Position numbers and translations under genes: made by a program. Shown here piece by piece: positions 1 through 8,401 of a stretch of DNA of 64,000 nt; the stretch's first letter is position 1; every line of letters starts with the position of its first letter. The notes beneath the pieces are model-generated. The model saw only the letters and a list, made by a program, of their open reading frames with translations, was not told the DNA's origin and made no database searches. Location: NCBI GenBank assembly GCA_964472095.1, contig CAYYIV010000001.1:1-64000 (forward strand), read 5' to 3'. The stretch comes from Pelagibius sp964472095 (GTDB taxonomy: Bacteria; Pseudomonadota; Alphaproteobacteria; Kiloniellales; Kiloniellaceae).

Positions 1-1653
1 GACATCACCACCGGCAAGGCGGTCTACGGCGCCGACGTCAGCCTGCCCGGCATGCTGACCGCCGTGGTGACACGCCCGCCGGTGGTGGGCGGCACCGTGA
101 AGTCGTTCGACGCCGCCGCCGCGCGGGCGGTGCCCGGCGTGCTGCACGTCGTCGAGATTCCCGGCAGCCCCCTGGGCTCCAAGTTCAAGCCGCTGGGCGG
201 GATCGCCGTGGTCGCCCGCAACACCTGGGCCGCGCTCAAGGGGCGCGACGCTCTGGTCATCGAGTGGGACGCCGGCCCGCAGGGCGGCGTCAACACCGTC
301 GACCAGGAGAAGGAACTGCGCGCCTCGGCCAGCGCGCCCGGCGCGCCGGTACGCGACCAGGGCGATGCCGAGGCGGCACTCGCCTCAGCCGCCCGCGTCT
401 TCACGCGCGAGTACTACCAGCCGCACCTGGCGCATGCCCCGATGGAGCCGCCGGTCGCGCTGGCCTCCTTCGCCGACGGCAAGTGCGAGGTCTGGAGCTG
501 CCTGCAGAGCCCCTACGGCGCGCGCGTCGACATCGCCGACTTCCTCGGCCTCGGCGAAGAGGACGTGAAGGTGAACGTCACCCTGCTGGGCGGCGGCTTC
601 GGCCGCAAGTCGAAGGGCGACTTCGCCATCGAGGCGGCCTATCTGTCGCGTGAAGTCGGCGCGCCGGTGCGCGTGCAATGGACGCGCGAGGACGACATCC
701 GGCACAGCTTCTATCACACCACCTCGGTGGAGAAGATCGACATCGGGCTCGACGCCGGCAACAGGCCGGTCGCCTGGCGTCATCGCAGCGCGGCAACTTC
801 CTTCCTCTCCACCTTCGCACCCGACGACGGCGTGCAGCACCCGGTCGAGATCGGCATGGGACTGGAAGACCTGCCTTACGAGATCACCAACATCCGCGCT
901 GAACAATGCAAGGCCTACGCCCACACGCGGGTCGGCTGGTACCGCGCGGTGTCCAACATCCCGCGGGCCTTCGCGATCCAGTCGATCACCGCTGAGCTGG
1001 CCCATGAGCTGGGCCGCGACCAGAAGGAGTTCCTGCTGGAGATGATCGGCGCGCCGCGCAAGCTCGACTGGCAGGCCGCCGGGCTGCCGCAGAAGTTCTG
1101 GAACCACGACGAGCCCTACGACCATTTCCCGTTCGACACCGGGCGTCTGCGCCACGTCATCGAGTTGGCGGCCGACAAGGCCGGCTGGGGCAGGAGTCTG
1201 CCGCCGGGCGAGGCCCTCGGCATCGCCGGGCACCGCAGCTTCGTCAGCTACGTCGCGGCGGTGGTGCGCGTGAAGGTCGGCGAGGACGGCACGGTCACGG
1301 TGCCGGAGACCCACGTGGCCATCGATTGCGGCTTCGTCGCCAATCCGGAGCGCGTGCAATCGCAGATACAGGGCGCCTGCGTCTACGGCATGACGGCGGC
1401 GATGTACAGCGGCATCACGCTGGAGAACGGCGCGGTGGTGGAGAGCAACTTCCACGACTACGAGATGGTGCGCGCAGACAACTTCCCGCAGGTCGTCCAC
1501 ACCCACATCGTCGAGCATCCCTTCGCGGTGCATGCGACGGGGGTGGGCGAGCCGGGCGTGCCGCCGGTCCTGCCCGCGCTGACCAACGCCATATTCAACG
1601 CGACCGGCAAGCGTATCCGCAACCTGCCCATCGGCGACCAGCTGCAGACCTGA
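1..1653 (+). CDS. Molybdopterin-binding aldehyde/isoquinoline oxidoreductase large subunit (partial, 5' end missing)
   Basis: The reading frame is open from base 1, so the start lies upstream of the window; about 550 codons remain. The product resembles the molybdopterin-cytosine-dinucleotide subunit of the xanthine dehydrogenase family, of the isoquinoline 1-oxidoreductase beta (IorB) type. Visible signatures are the glycine-rich cofactor loop GGGFGRK (about bases 589-609) and, near the C-terminus, GVGEPGVPP, which carries the conserved glutamate that acts as base in this family. Such enzymes hydroxylate aldehydes or N-heterocycles with water and usually pair with a small [2Fe-2S] subunit, presumably encoded upstream. 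The substrate cannot be read from sequence. A hairpin follows the stop. Confidence 0.85.
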   Translation, partial: DITTGKAVYGADVSLPGMLTAVVTRPPVVGGTVKSFDAAAARAVPGVLHVVEIPGSPLGSKFKPLGGIAVVARNTWAALKGRDALVIEWDAGPQGGVNTVDQEKELRASASAPGAPVRDQGDAEAALASAARVFTREYYQPHLAHAPMEPPVALASFADGKCEVWSCLQSPYGARVDIADFLGLGEEDVKVNVTLLGGGFGRKSKGDFAIEAAYLSREVGAPVRVQWTREDDIRHSFYHTTSVEKIDIGLDAGNRPVAWRHRSAATSFLSTFAPDDGVQHPVEIGMGLEDLPYEITNIRAEQCKAYAHTRVGWYRAVSNIPRAFAIQSITAELAHELGRDQKEFLLEMIGAPRKLDWQAAGLPQKFWNHDEPYDHFPFDTGRLRHVIELAADKAGWGRSLPPGEALGIAGHRSFVSYVAAVVRVKVGEDGTVTVPETHVAIDCGFVANPERVQSQIQGACVYGMTAAMYSGITLENGAVVESNFHDYEMVRADNFPQVVHTHIVEHPFAVHATGVGEPGVPPVLPALTNAIFNATGKRIRNLPIGDQLQT

Positions 1654-1673
1654 GGGCATAGCGCAGCGTGAAT

Positions 1674-1697
1674 CGGCGGGAGCTCCGGCTCCCGCCG
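1674..1697. terminator. Hairpin between convergent genes
   Basis: A 10-bp perfect stem (CGGCGGGAGC / GCTCCCGCCG) with a 4-base loop lies between the stop of the oxidoreductase and the stop of the AraC-type regulator. It lacks a clear U-tract on either strand (TCTCTC follows on the + strand), so it may be a weak or bidirectional terminator. Confidence 0.5.
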
Positions 1698-1701
1698 TCT
1701 C

Positions 1702-2607
1702 TCAGACTCCCGCCGGCTCGGCCGGCCGCGCCTTCAGACGGGCGGCGTCACGCATCGGCGGCGCGCCGAACAGGCGGCTGTACTCGCGGCTGAACTGGGA
1801 GGCGCTGTCATAGCCGACGCGGTGGCCGGCGCTGGCGGCGTCCAGCGCCGAGGAGAGGATGAGACGCCGCGCCTCCTGCAGGCGCAGCTGCTTCTGGTAC
1901 TGCAGCGGGCTCATCGCCGTCACCGTCTTGAAATGCTGGTGGAAGGCGGAGACGCTCATGCCCGCCTCGGCCGCCAGCTCGGCGATCGCAATGGGCTTCT
2001 CGAAGTCCCGCTGCAGGCGCCGGATGGCGCGGTTGACCTGCTGCAGGCGGCTTTCGCCGTGAGCGATCTGCCAGAGCCGCGCCGCCTGGTCGGAGCATGC
2101 CAGGCGATAGAGGATCTCGCGTTCGACCAGCGGCGCCAGGACAGCGGCATCCTCCGGCTTCTCCAGCAGGCAGAGCAGCCGCCGGGCGGCATCAAGCAGT
2201 TCCGGCGTCACCGGGCTCAGCACCAGTCCCGTCTCCGGCGCCCGCTCGCGGCCCGCCACCTCACCGAACTCCATGAAGAGGCTGGTCAGCAACGCCGGAT
2301 CGAGGTCGAGGCGCAGGCAGAGATAGGGTTCTCGAGAGCTCGCCTCGATGATCTGGCCCGCGACCGGCACGTCGACCGAAACCACCAGGAAGCGGCTGCG
2401 GTCGTAGTCGAAGATGCGCTCGCCCAGCATGATCCGCTTGCGGCCTTGGGCGACGATGCAGACCGCCGGCTCTTGCAGGGCGTGGATGCGCTCGGTCGGG
2501 CGGCCGAAGCGGATCAGGTGCAGGCGTGGGATCGCCGTCGCAAGGATGCCGTCTCCCCGGATGTTTTGATCAATCAGCCGTATCAGCTCGCCGTTCGTGT
2601 CGGACAT
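1702..2607 (-). CDS. AraC family transcriptional regulator (AraC_N type)
   Basis: 301 residues. The N-terminal about 180 residues look like the cupin-like AraC_N ligand-binding domain; the C-terminal about 100 residues hold two helix-turn-helix units (around IAELAAEAGMSVSAFHQHFK and the GYDSASQFSREYSRLFG signature). ATG at 2607 is the only sensible start. The gene diverges from an SDR-ABM-Atu4866 gene set, an arrangement often seen for this regulator class, so it probably activates that set in response to a small molecule. The effector is unknown. Confidence 0.9.
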   Translation of the reverse strand: MSDTNGELIRLIDQNIRGDGILATAIPRLHLIRFGRPTERIHALQEPAVCIVAQGRKRIMLGERIFDYDRSRFLVVSVDVPVAGQIIEASSREPYLCLRLDLDPALLTSLFMEFGEVAGRERAPETGLVLSPVTPELLDAARRLLCLLEKPEDAAVLAPLVEREILYRLACSDQAARLWQIAHGESRLQQVNRAIRRLQRDFEKPIAIAELAAEAGMSVSAFHQHFKTVTAMSPLQYQKQLRLQEARRLILSSALDAASAGHRVGYDSASQFSREYSRLFGAPPMRDAARLKARPAEPAGV

Positions 2608-2706
2608 CGCCTCTGTCTCTCACCGTCAATGAAACTCCCGCTTCCGGGAGGTGAACCCGGCCCTGGATGTGCCCCCATTATAGGCCGCCATCAACCCGTG
2701 GCAGCA

Positions 2707-2750
2707 GCAATCTGGAGGATTATGCAATCTTCCCGGACGATCGGAATAGC
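2707..2750 (+). promoter_or_regulatory. Candidate AraC-regulator operator/promoter
   Basis: In the 218-bp divergent gap, GCAATC occurs twice as a direct repeat (2707-2712 and 2724-2729, 17 bp apart), followed by CGGACGATCGGAATAGC. Direct repeats on one face of the helix suit an AraC dimer. The link to the neighbouring regulator is inferred from position only. Confidence 0.35.
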
Positions 2751-2825
2751 GCGCCTCCGGCAGCCCGCACATATCCCTGCTGTCGGGGCGGATCGCCCGC
2801 CCCCTTCGGACAGAGGAGACCCAGG

Positions 2826-3686
2826 ATGTCAGCCACGGTTCCCCAGAACGGCCCCAGGATCTGGTTCGTCACCGGCGCGGCACGCGGCATCGGCTTCGAG
2901 ATCGCCCGGGCGGCGCTGGCCGCCGGCGACAGCGTCGTCGCCACCGGGCGCAGCCGCGAGCGGCTCGAGGCAGTCTACGCCCCCTACGGCGAGCGCGTGC
3001 TGGCCGTCCAGTTGGACGTCGCCGAGGAGGCCCAGGCCGAGGCCGCCGCCGCCGCCGCGCTCGAGCGCTTCGGGCGCATCGACGTGCTGGTGAACAATGC
3101 CGGCTACGGCCAGCTCGGCCTCTTCGAGGAGAACGGGGCCGGCGAGATCGAGCGGCAGTTCGCCACCAACGTCTTCGGCACCTTCCACGTCACCCGCGCC
3201 GTGCTGCCGGCGATGCGCCGCCAGCGCAGCGGCCGCATCTTCAATCTCTCCTCCGTGGGCGGCGCGCTCGGCTTCGTCGGGGCCTCGGTCTATTGCGCGA
3301 CGAAGTTCGCCATCGAGGGCTTCTCGGAGTCCCTGGCGCCGGAGGTCGAGCCCTTCGGCATCCACATCACCATCGTGGAGCCCGGCTTCTTCCGCACCGA
3401 CTTCCTAGACGGCAGCTCGGTGCGCTACGGCGACAGAACCATTGCCGACTACGCCGCGCTCTCGGCCGATGCGAAGCGCACCTACGACGGCCACAACCAC
3501 CGCCAGGCCGGCGATCCGGCGAAGCTGGGCGCCGCGCTGGTCGAGCTGGCGGCGGCGGAAGAGCCGCCGCTGCGCTATGCCGCCGGCTCCGATGCCGTCG
3601 ACGCGATTCTCGGCAGCCTCGCCGAGCGGCAGGGCGAGATCGAGCGCTGGCGTCAGCTCTCCGTCGCGACCGACGGCGCCTTCTAG
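2826..3686 (+). CDS. Short-chain dehydrogenase/reductase (SDR) oxidoreductase
   Basis: 286 residues from the ATG at 2826, which follows a clear GAGGAGA ribosome-binding site; an in-frame start further upstream (2667) would run through the regulatory region and is not credited. Classical SDR features are visible: the TGAARGIG dinucleotide-binding motif near residue 15, the NNAG motif, and the catalytic YxxxK in YCATK. It should be a cytoplasmic NAD(P)H-dependent oxidoreductase. It is the first gene of a probable operon with the ABM and Atu4866 genes, divergent from the AraC regulator. The substrate is not predictable. Confidence 0.9.
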   Translation: MSATVPQNGPRIWFVTGAARGIGFEIARAALAAGDSVVATGRSRERLEAVYAPYGERVLAVQLDVAEEAQAEAAAAAALERFGRIDVLVNNAGYGQLGLFEENGAGEIERQFATNVFGTFHVTRAVLPAMRRQRSGRIFNLSSVGGALGFVGASVYCATKFAIEGFSESLAPEVEPFGIHITIVEPGFFRTDFLDGSSVRYGDRTIADYAALSADAKRTYDGHNHRQAGDPAKLGAALVELAAAEEPPLRYAAGSDAVDAILGSLAERQGEIERWRQLSVATDGAF

Positions 3687-3721
3687 GCGCCCTCCCCACT
3701 TCCAACCGAGCAGGAGACTCC

Positions 3722-4069
3722 ATGTCCAAGGTCACCAACTTCGCCTTCATCCGCGCGCAGGCCGGTCGTTCCGGAGAACTCGGCCAGCGGCTGCGCAGGC
3801 TCGTCGGACCCTCGCGCCGTGAACCGGGCTGCATCAGCTACGACCTTCACCGTGCCGACGACGATGCGGATCTGTGGATGATCTACGAGAACTGGCGATC
3901 CGCCGCCCACCTGCAGGCCCACTTCGCCACCACGCACATGCGGGCCTTCATCGCCGAGGCGCCCTTCCTGGTGGAGGGGCCCCTGGATCTGCGCGGCTTC
4001 ACGCCCAGCGCCCCGCTCGATCGTCCCCGCGGACACCGCCTGCTGGGCGGCCTCGCCGCGGCTCTCTGA
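3722..4069 (+). CDS. Antibiotic biosynthesis monooxygenase (ABM) domain protein
   Basis: 115 residues, start chosen at ATG 3722 behind GGAGA, 35 bases after the SDR stop. The core (REPGCISYDLHR ... LWMIYENWRS ... HFATTHM) matches the small ferredoxin-like ABM fold of the YgiN/quinol monooxygenase type. These dimeric proteins oxidise or protect quinones and other electrophiles. The C-terminal tail of about 20 residues beyond the fold is not recognisable. Co-transcription with the SDR suggests a shared role in modifying a reactive carbonyl or quinone; this is inference. Confidence 0.82.
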   Translation: MSKVTNFAFIRAQAGRSGELGQRLRRLVGPSRREPGCISYDLHRADDDADLWMIYENWRSAAHLQAHFATTHMRAFIAEAPFLVEGPLDLRGFTPSAPLDRPRGHRLLGGLAAAL

Positions 4070-4082
4070 AGGAAGCCATCGG

Positions 4083-4490
4083 ATGAAAATGCTTCGTCAC
4101 CGCTCGCTCTGCGACCGCAGCCTGCTCGCCGTCCTGGTCATGACCCTGGCCATGCTCGCCGCCCTGGCGGCCGGCGGCGAGGCAGCCTCGCAACCCGTCG
4201 GGCCGCACGCCCTCTGCCAAGGCAAGTTCGCAGGAGATTACGACATCACGGATGACCGCTACCTCGGCATGTGGGCAACCGCGGACGGCCACGTCCGACA
4301 CGCGCTGCTCGCTGACGGCCGCTACGACGAGCAGCGAGGCAGCCGCAGGAGCGCCTACCAGGGTTGCTACCGCATCACCGGCGACCACATCGACTACGTC
4401 GACGATACAGGCTTCACTGCCGACGGCGATTTCGTCGACGGCGTGCTCCACCACGGCGGGATGGTGCTCTATCGCGCGGCGGCGGAGTAG
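4083..4490 (+). CDS. Atu4866-domain protein, putative secreted
   Basis: 135 residues. An N-terminal hydrophobic stretch (about residues 14-34, LLAVLVMTLAMLAALAAGG) looks like a signal peptide. The mature part carries the compact beta-rich Atu4866 pattern: YLGMWATADGHVRH, LADGRYDEQRG, GFTADGDFVDG and HGGMVLYR. The function of this small domain family is not established; it probably forms a beta-barrel. The start ATG follows AGGAAG, 13 bases after the ABM gene, which supports an operon with SDR and ABM genes under the AraC regulator. Confidence 0.8.
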   Translation: MKMLRHRSLCDRSLLAVLVMTLAMLAALAAGGEAASQPVGPHALCQGKFAGDYDITDDRYLGMWATADGHVRHALLADGRYDEQRGSRRSAYQGCYRITGDHIDYVDDTGFTADGDFVDGVLHHGGMVLYRAAAE

Positions 4491-4497
4491 CGCCGCG

Positions 4498-4806
4498 TCA
4501 GTCGCCGAGCATGGCGGCGAGCTTCATGGCGACGCCGGTGGAGCCCTGGATCTTCAGCTTGCCGGTCATGTAGGCCAGCGTCGGGTCGAGCGTCCCGGAC
4601 AGCAGTTTGCCGAGGTCTTCGACCGTCATGCGCAGCACGGTATCGGCCTCGGGATCGTCTTCTGTGGCGCCGATCTCCGGCGGCGTCACGGTGCCGTCCC
4701 ACAGCAGGACGCCGTCGTCGCCAAGGTCGAACTTCACCCGATAGCCGAGCGGCGGGTTCATGGACGCCTGGGATCGCATCTGTTCGGTGAGCGTGTCCAG
4801 GGACAT
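4498..4806 (-). CDS. SCP2 sterol-binding domain protein
   Basis: 102 residues. Almost the whole protein is an SCP2-type fold: YRVKFDLGDDGVLLWDG, VLRMTVEDLGKLLSG, LDPTLAYMTGKLKIQGS and a C-terminal MKLAAML helix. In bacteria such stand-alone SCP2 proteins bind lipids or acyl-CoAs; the ligand is not known. It faces the Atu4866 gene convergently with 7 bases between stops. A GGAGCAA ribosome-binding site precedes the ATG at 4806. Confidence 0.85.
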   Translation of the reverse strand: MSLDTLTEQMRSQASMNPPLGYRVKFDLGDDGVLLWDGTVTPPEIGATEDDPEADTVLRMTVEDLGKLLSGTLDPTLAYMTGKLKIQGSTGVAMKLAAMLGD

Positions 4807-4881
4807 GGCGTTGCTCCTCCGGGAAGGCCCGGCCTTGCTGTCCGGAGCGGACGGGTCGGGTGCAATGGTGAAAGCCGCCGG

Positions 4882-6018
4882 TCAGGCGGCGAGACGATTT
4901 TCAGCCGCAGCGATCCAGCCGCCGCCCAAAATCCGGGTTCCTTCATAGCACACCGCGGCCTGACCCGGCGAGATGCCGAATTGGGCTTCGTCCAAGACCA
5001 CTTCGGCACCCCTGCCGTCGCCGGCCCCCGCATGCGGGAACAGCGTCGCTGCCGCCGGGGCGCTGGCCGAGCGCAGCTTCACCTCGATGCGCCGGCCCTC
5101 GACCGTCAAAGCCTCGCCCGGCAGCCAGTTGAGATCGCGCAGGATGACGCGGTCGCGCGCCAGCGCCGCCTTGGGGCCGACGATGACGCGGTGGGTCGCC
5201 GGCTCCAGGCGCACCACGAAAAGCGGCTCGCTTTCGCCACCGACGCCGAGGCCGCGGCGCTGGCCGATGGTGTAGTGGATGATGCCCTCGTGGCGGCCCA
5301 TGACGCGGCCGTCGAGATGCACGATCTCGCCGGGATCGGCAGCGCCGGGGCGCAGCTTTTCAACCACCGAGGCATAGGAGCCCTGCGGCACGAAGCAGAT
5401 GTCCTGGCTGTCCGGCTTGTCAGCGACGACGAGTCCGAAGCGCTCGGCCTCCGCCCTCACCGCGTCCTTCTGCAGGCCGCCGAGCGGAAAGCGCAGGAAG
5501 TCGAGCTGGTCGCGCGTGGTGGCGAAGAGGAAGTAGCTCTGATCGCGGCGCGGATCGACGGCGCGGTGCAGCTCTGCCCCTGCAGGACCCAGCTTGCGCT
5601 GAACGTAGTGGCCGGTCGCCAGCGCATCGGCGCCGAGGTCGCGGGCGGTCGCCAGCAGGTCGCGGAACTTGACCGTCTGGTTGCAGTTCACGCAGGGGAT
5701 CGGCGTCTCCCCGCGCAGGTAGCTGTCGGCGAAGTCCTCCATGACGGAATCACGGAAGCGGCTCTCGTAGTCCAGCACGTAGTGCGGGATGCCAAGGCGC
5801 TCGGCCACCTGGCGGGCGTCGTAGATATCCTGGCCGGCGCAGCATGCGCCTTTCCTGGCCAGCGCCATGCCGTGGTCGTAGAGCTGCAGGGTGATGCCGA
5901 CCACCTCATAGCCCTCGGCGTGCAGCAGTGCCGCGGTGACGGAGGAATCCACCCCGCCCGACATGGCCACCACCACGCGGGTCGCCGCCGGCGCCTTATC
6001 GATGCCCAAGGAGTTCAT
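4882..6018 (-). CDS. mnmA: tRNA-specific 2-thiouridylase MnmA
   Basis: 378 residues when started at the ATG at 6018 (MNSLGIDK); an in-frame ATG at 6054 would add 12 residues and overlaps less convincing sequence. MnmA adenylates and then thiolates U34 of the Lys, Glu and Gln tRNAs, receiving sulfur through a relay from IscS. The PP-loop SGGVDSS is near the N-terminus; the two catalytic cysteines are in CVNCN and in DICFVPQGSY. The length is normal. The cysteine desulfurase that supplies sulfur may be one of the two encoded at 13-15 kb. Confidence 0.95.
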   Translation of the reverse strand: MNSLGIDKAPAATRVVVAMSGGVDSSVTAALLHAEGYEVVGITLQLYDHGMALARKGACCAGQDIYDARQVAERLGIPHYVLDYESRFRDSVMEDFADSYLRGETPIPCVNCNQTVKFRDLLATARDLGADALATGHYVQRKLGPAGAELHRAVDPRRDQSYFLFATTRDQLDFLRFPLGGLQKDAVRAEAERFGLVVADKPDSQDICFVPQGSYASVVEKLRPGAADPGEIVHLDGRVMGRHEGIIHYTIGQRRGLGVGGESEPLFVVRLEPATHRVIVGPKAALARDRVILRDLNWLPGEALTVEGRRIEVKLRSASAPAAATLFPHAGAGDGRGAEVVLDEAQFGISPGQAAVCYEGTRILGGGWIAAAENRLAA

Positions 6019-6060
6019 GAGGGCCGAATATAGGCCCCCGGTGGCCCGGTGCAAGACTGC

Positions 6061-7497
6061 TTAGGCCGCGCCGAGGATCTCCGCCAGGCGATCCAAGGGT
6101 TGCGGCCGACGGGCAAGGTCGAAGGCGACGGAAAAGTGGCCCTGGTGGCGCAGGAAGAGGTTGACCGGCGGCACCCGCCAGCGCCGCGCCAGGGCGAGGC
6201 CGCCCTTGAAAGGTGTCAGGTCGTCGGCTTCGCCCAGCGCCATGACGATCTTTTCCGGAGGCATGACCGGCTCACCGCGCGGCTCCATCAGCGGCAGGTA
6301 GCGTTCGATATCGGCCTCGCCCCAGCCCTGGGCGGCCAGCCGTGCCGGCAGGCCGATTGCCGCCGCCAGGCTGCCCGCGAAGGCCACATCCTTCAGGCTC
6401 TCGCTGCAGGCGATGAGGATGAGGGCATCGGGGCGTAGCGCGGCAGGCCAGGATTTGGCCGCCACCGCGGTCAACTGGCTGGTCAGCGCGCCGAGGCTGA
6501 CACCGCCGAGCGCGACCTGGCCGCTGCCCTGGCGCCGCGCCCAGTCGATCAGCACTGCGACCTCGGCACCCCAGGCGCCGAACAGCGTCAGGAAGCCGAG
6601 CGGGCCCTGCGCCATGGCCGGCTCGCCGCCAAAGTGGCCGGGCAGCCGCCGCCGGCCGTGCCAGGGCCCCTCCGGGCGGATAATCCGCAGCCCTTTGCGG
6701 GCCAAGGACGGCGCGATGTCGATGGCATCCATGGCGGCCCCCCAGTGCTCGCTTTCGACGCAGATGCCGTGCAGCGAGATCAGCGTCGGCGGGTTGGCGA
6801 CACCCTCAGGCTCGATGATCTGGGCCCAGGCGGTGTCGCCCGGCAGCCCGGGAGAGGCAAAGCGCAGCCAGCACTGCCGTCCGTGGGGGCTCGGCACCCA
6901 GTGCGATTGCTCGACCGGCGGCAGGCCCGCAAAGCGAATGCAGGTTCCTTCGTCGCCCCGCAGCGTCGCCGGCAGCGGCATGTCCTCGGGGCGTGGCAGG
7001 TCCCACTTGAGCACCGGCGTCTGGCGGCGGATACAGGTGAAATAGCGGCGCGCCGACATGAGCCGGTCCGCAGCCCGACGGCGGTTCGTTTCTGCGGCGA
7101 CCAGGGTGGCGGCATCCGGCGCCTCGGCCGCGAAGAAGACGTCGCGCCAGCGGGCGTCGGCGCCGGCGTGAACCTTGGCCCGGAGGGTCGTTTCGGCCAG
7201 GCCGCGAGCAAGCCGCCAACCGCAGACGCCGCCGGGAAAGCGCTCCAGGCCGAGGGCGGCGGCGAACTGTCCGGCATCGCCACCGCTTTCCAGCGCGGCA
7301 GCCCAGGCCCGCGACAGCGACAGGTACCAGCCGGTAACCACCTTGACGGCCAGGCGGTCGTACCAGGGCCGCATGACCAGCGCCCCCACAGGATCCCAGG
7401 TCAGCGGAGAGAACGGCGGGGCCGGCAGGCGTGCGATGCGGCCCGCCGGTGGCAGCGTCTGGACTTCGGCGGAGGCGCGTGAATCGTCCGGTGTCAT
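6061..7497 (-). CDS. Large alpha/beta hydrolase family protein
   Basis: 478 residues, about twice the usual size for a simple alpha/beta hydrolase. The hydrolase core occupies the C-terminal half: LISLHGICVES, the nucleophile elbow GGVSLGALTS, GEADD as likely acid, and HQGHFS as likely catalytic histidine. The first about 220 residues have no domain I can name. The arrangement recalls ABHD18-like proteins, but I hold that loosely. It lies 42 bases upstream of mnmA on the same strand, so they may be co-transcribed. Substrate unknown. Confidence 0.75.
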   Translation of the reverse strand: MTPDDSRASAEVQTLPPAGRIARLPAPPFSPLTWDPVGALVMRPWYDRLAVKVVTGWYLSLSRAWAAALESGGDAGQFAAALGLERFPGGVCGWRLARGLAETTLRAKVHAGADARWRDVFFAAEAPDAATLVAAETNRRRAADRLMSARRYFTCIRRQTPVLKWDLPRPEDMPLPATLRGDEGTCIRFAGLPPVEQSHWVPSPHGRQCWLRFASPGLPGDTAWAQIIEPEGVANPPTLISLHGICVESEHWGAAMDAIDIAPSLARKGLRIIRPEGPWHGRRRLPGHFGGEPAMAQGPLGFLTLFGAWGAEVAVLIDWARRQGSGQVALGGVSLGALTSQLTAVAAKSWPAALRPDALILIACSESLKDVAFAGSLAAAIGLPARLAAQGWGEADIERYLPLMEPRGEPVMPPEKIVMALGEADDLTPFKGGLALARRWRVPPVNLFLRHQGHFSVAFDLARRPQPLDRLAEILGAA

Positions 7498-7626
7498 GGC
7501 GCGCGAGCATAGCCGCTGAACGCGGAAATCACAGGCTTTTTGCTCACGGCGAGTTTACCGGCCACCCCCCCTTCAGCGGCTAGACTGCGCTCTATCCCAA
7601 AGCGACACAGACCACGGAGAACCGCG

Positions 7627-8127
7627 ATGCTTCGGCGCCAGGTGACGACCCGCCTCATGAGCCTCCTCATCCTGCTGCCGTTGCTGGCGGCATCACCGGT
7701 TCAAGCGCAGATGCCGGCGGCGGAAATGGGCGGCTGGAAGGTGATGAAGACCTCGCACGGCTACGCCGACCTGGTTGCCCGCCTGGAGCAGGCCGTCGCC
7801 GACAACAAGATGGGCCTGGTGACAAAGGCCAGTGCGACGGTCGGCGCCAAGCAGATGCTGGACCGGGAGATTCCCGGCAACACGGTGATCGGCGTCTACC
7901 GGCCCGACTTCGCCGTGCGCATGCTGGAAGCGAGCATCCCCGCCGGCATCGAGGCGCCGATCCGCTTCTACGTGACGGAGAATCCTGACGGCACCGCCGA
8001 CCTCAGCTACAAGACGCCGAGCTTCGTCTTCGCGCCCTACGAGGACGGCGGCGAGCCCCTGAAGGCTCTGGCGGCGGAGCTCGATGCGATCTTCGCCAAG
8101 ATCGCCGCAGACGCGGTGGGCGGGTGA
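7627..8127 (+). CDS. DUF302 domain protein with signal peptide
   Basis: 166 residues from the ATG at 7627 after GGAGA. Residues 1-27 form a typical signal peptide (MSLLILLPLLAASPVQAQ), so the protein is likely periplasmic. The rest matches DUF302: TSHGYADLVARLEQAV, KASATVGAKQ, VIGVYRPDFA and VTENPDGTADLSYKTP. The function of DUF302 is unsettled. The stop overlaps the GTG start of the next short gene (GTGA), so that gene would be translated by coupling. Confidence 0.85.
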   Translation: MLRRQVTTRLMSLLILLPLLAASPVQAQMPAAEMGGWKVMKTSHGYADLVARLEQAVADNKMGLVTKASATVGAKQMLDREIPGNTVIGVYRPDFAVRMLEASIPAGIEAPIRFYVTENPDGTADLSYKTPSFVFAPYEDGGEPLKALAAELDAIFAKIAADAVGG

Positions 8128-8363
8128 AGACCCGCATCGAGATGGGCTTCGCGCCGCTCGAGGACGGCTCCACCCTGGTCACCATCGCGGAGGCTGGAAG
8201 GCGCGAGGGCGATGACGCCCTCAAGAAGTCCTACCTCAACTGCGAGGGCTGGTCGCAGATGCTGTGCTGCATGAAGGCCTATCTCGAGTACGGCATCAAC
8301 CTGCGGGACGGCTACTATCAAAGCGAGCTGAAAGGCGAGCCCGCCCGCGAGCCGCAGGCCTGA
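8124..8363 (+). CDS. C-terminal fragment of an SRPBCC/AHSA1-like protein
   Basis: 79 residues starting at a GTG that overlaps the upstream stop as GTGA. The sequence (LEDGSTLVTIAEAG, CEGWSQMLCCMKAYLEYGINLRDGYY) corresponds to the last beta strand and the long C-terminal helix of SRPBCC/AHSA1 proteins, which normally span about 150 residues. The N-terminal half of that fold is absent and the DUF302 signal-peptide gene stands in its place. Either a deletion joined the two genes, or this is a remnant kept by translational coupling. On its own it could not form the usual ligand cavity. Confidence 0.65.
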   Translation: MKTRIEMGFAPLEDGSTLVTIAEAGRREGDDALKKSYLNCEGWSQMLCCMKAYLEYGINLRDGYYQSELKGEPAREPQA

Positions 8364-8401
8364 GGCAACCGCACCTGAGCCAACCGCACAAGGAGCAGCC
8401 C

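Noticed and set aside
4252..6033. Open frame of about 590 codons on the + strand opposite the SCP2 and mnmA genes
   Set aside because: Antisense shadow of mnmA; no motif, and it crosses two real genes.
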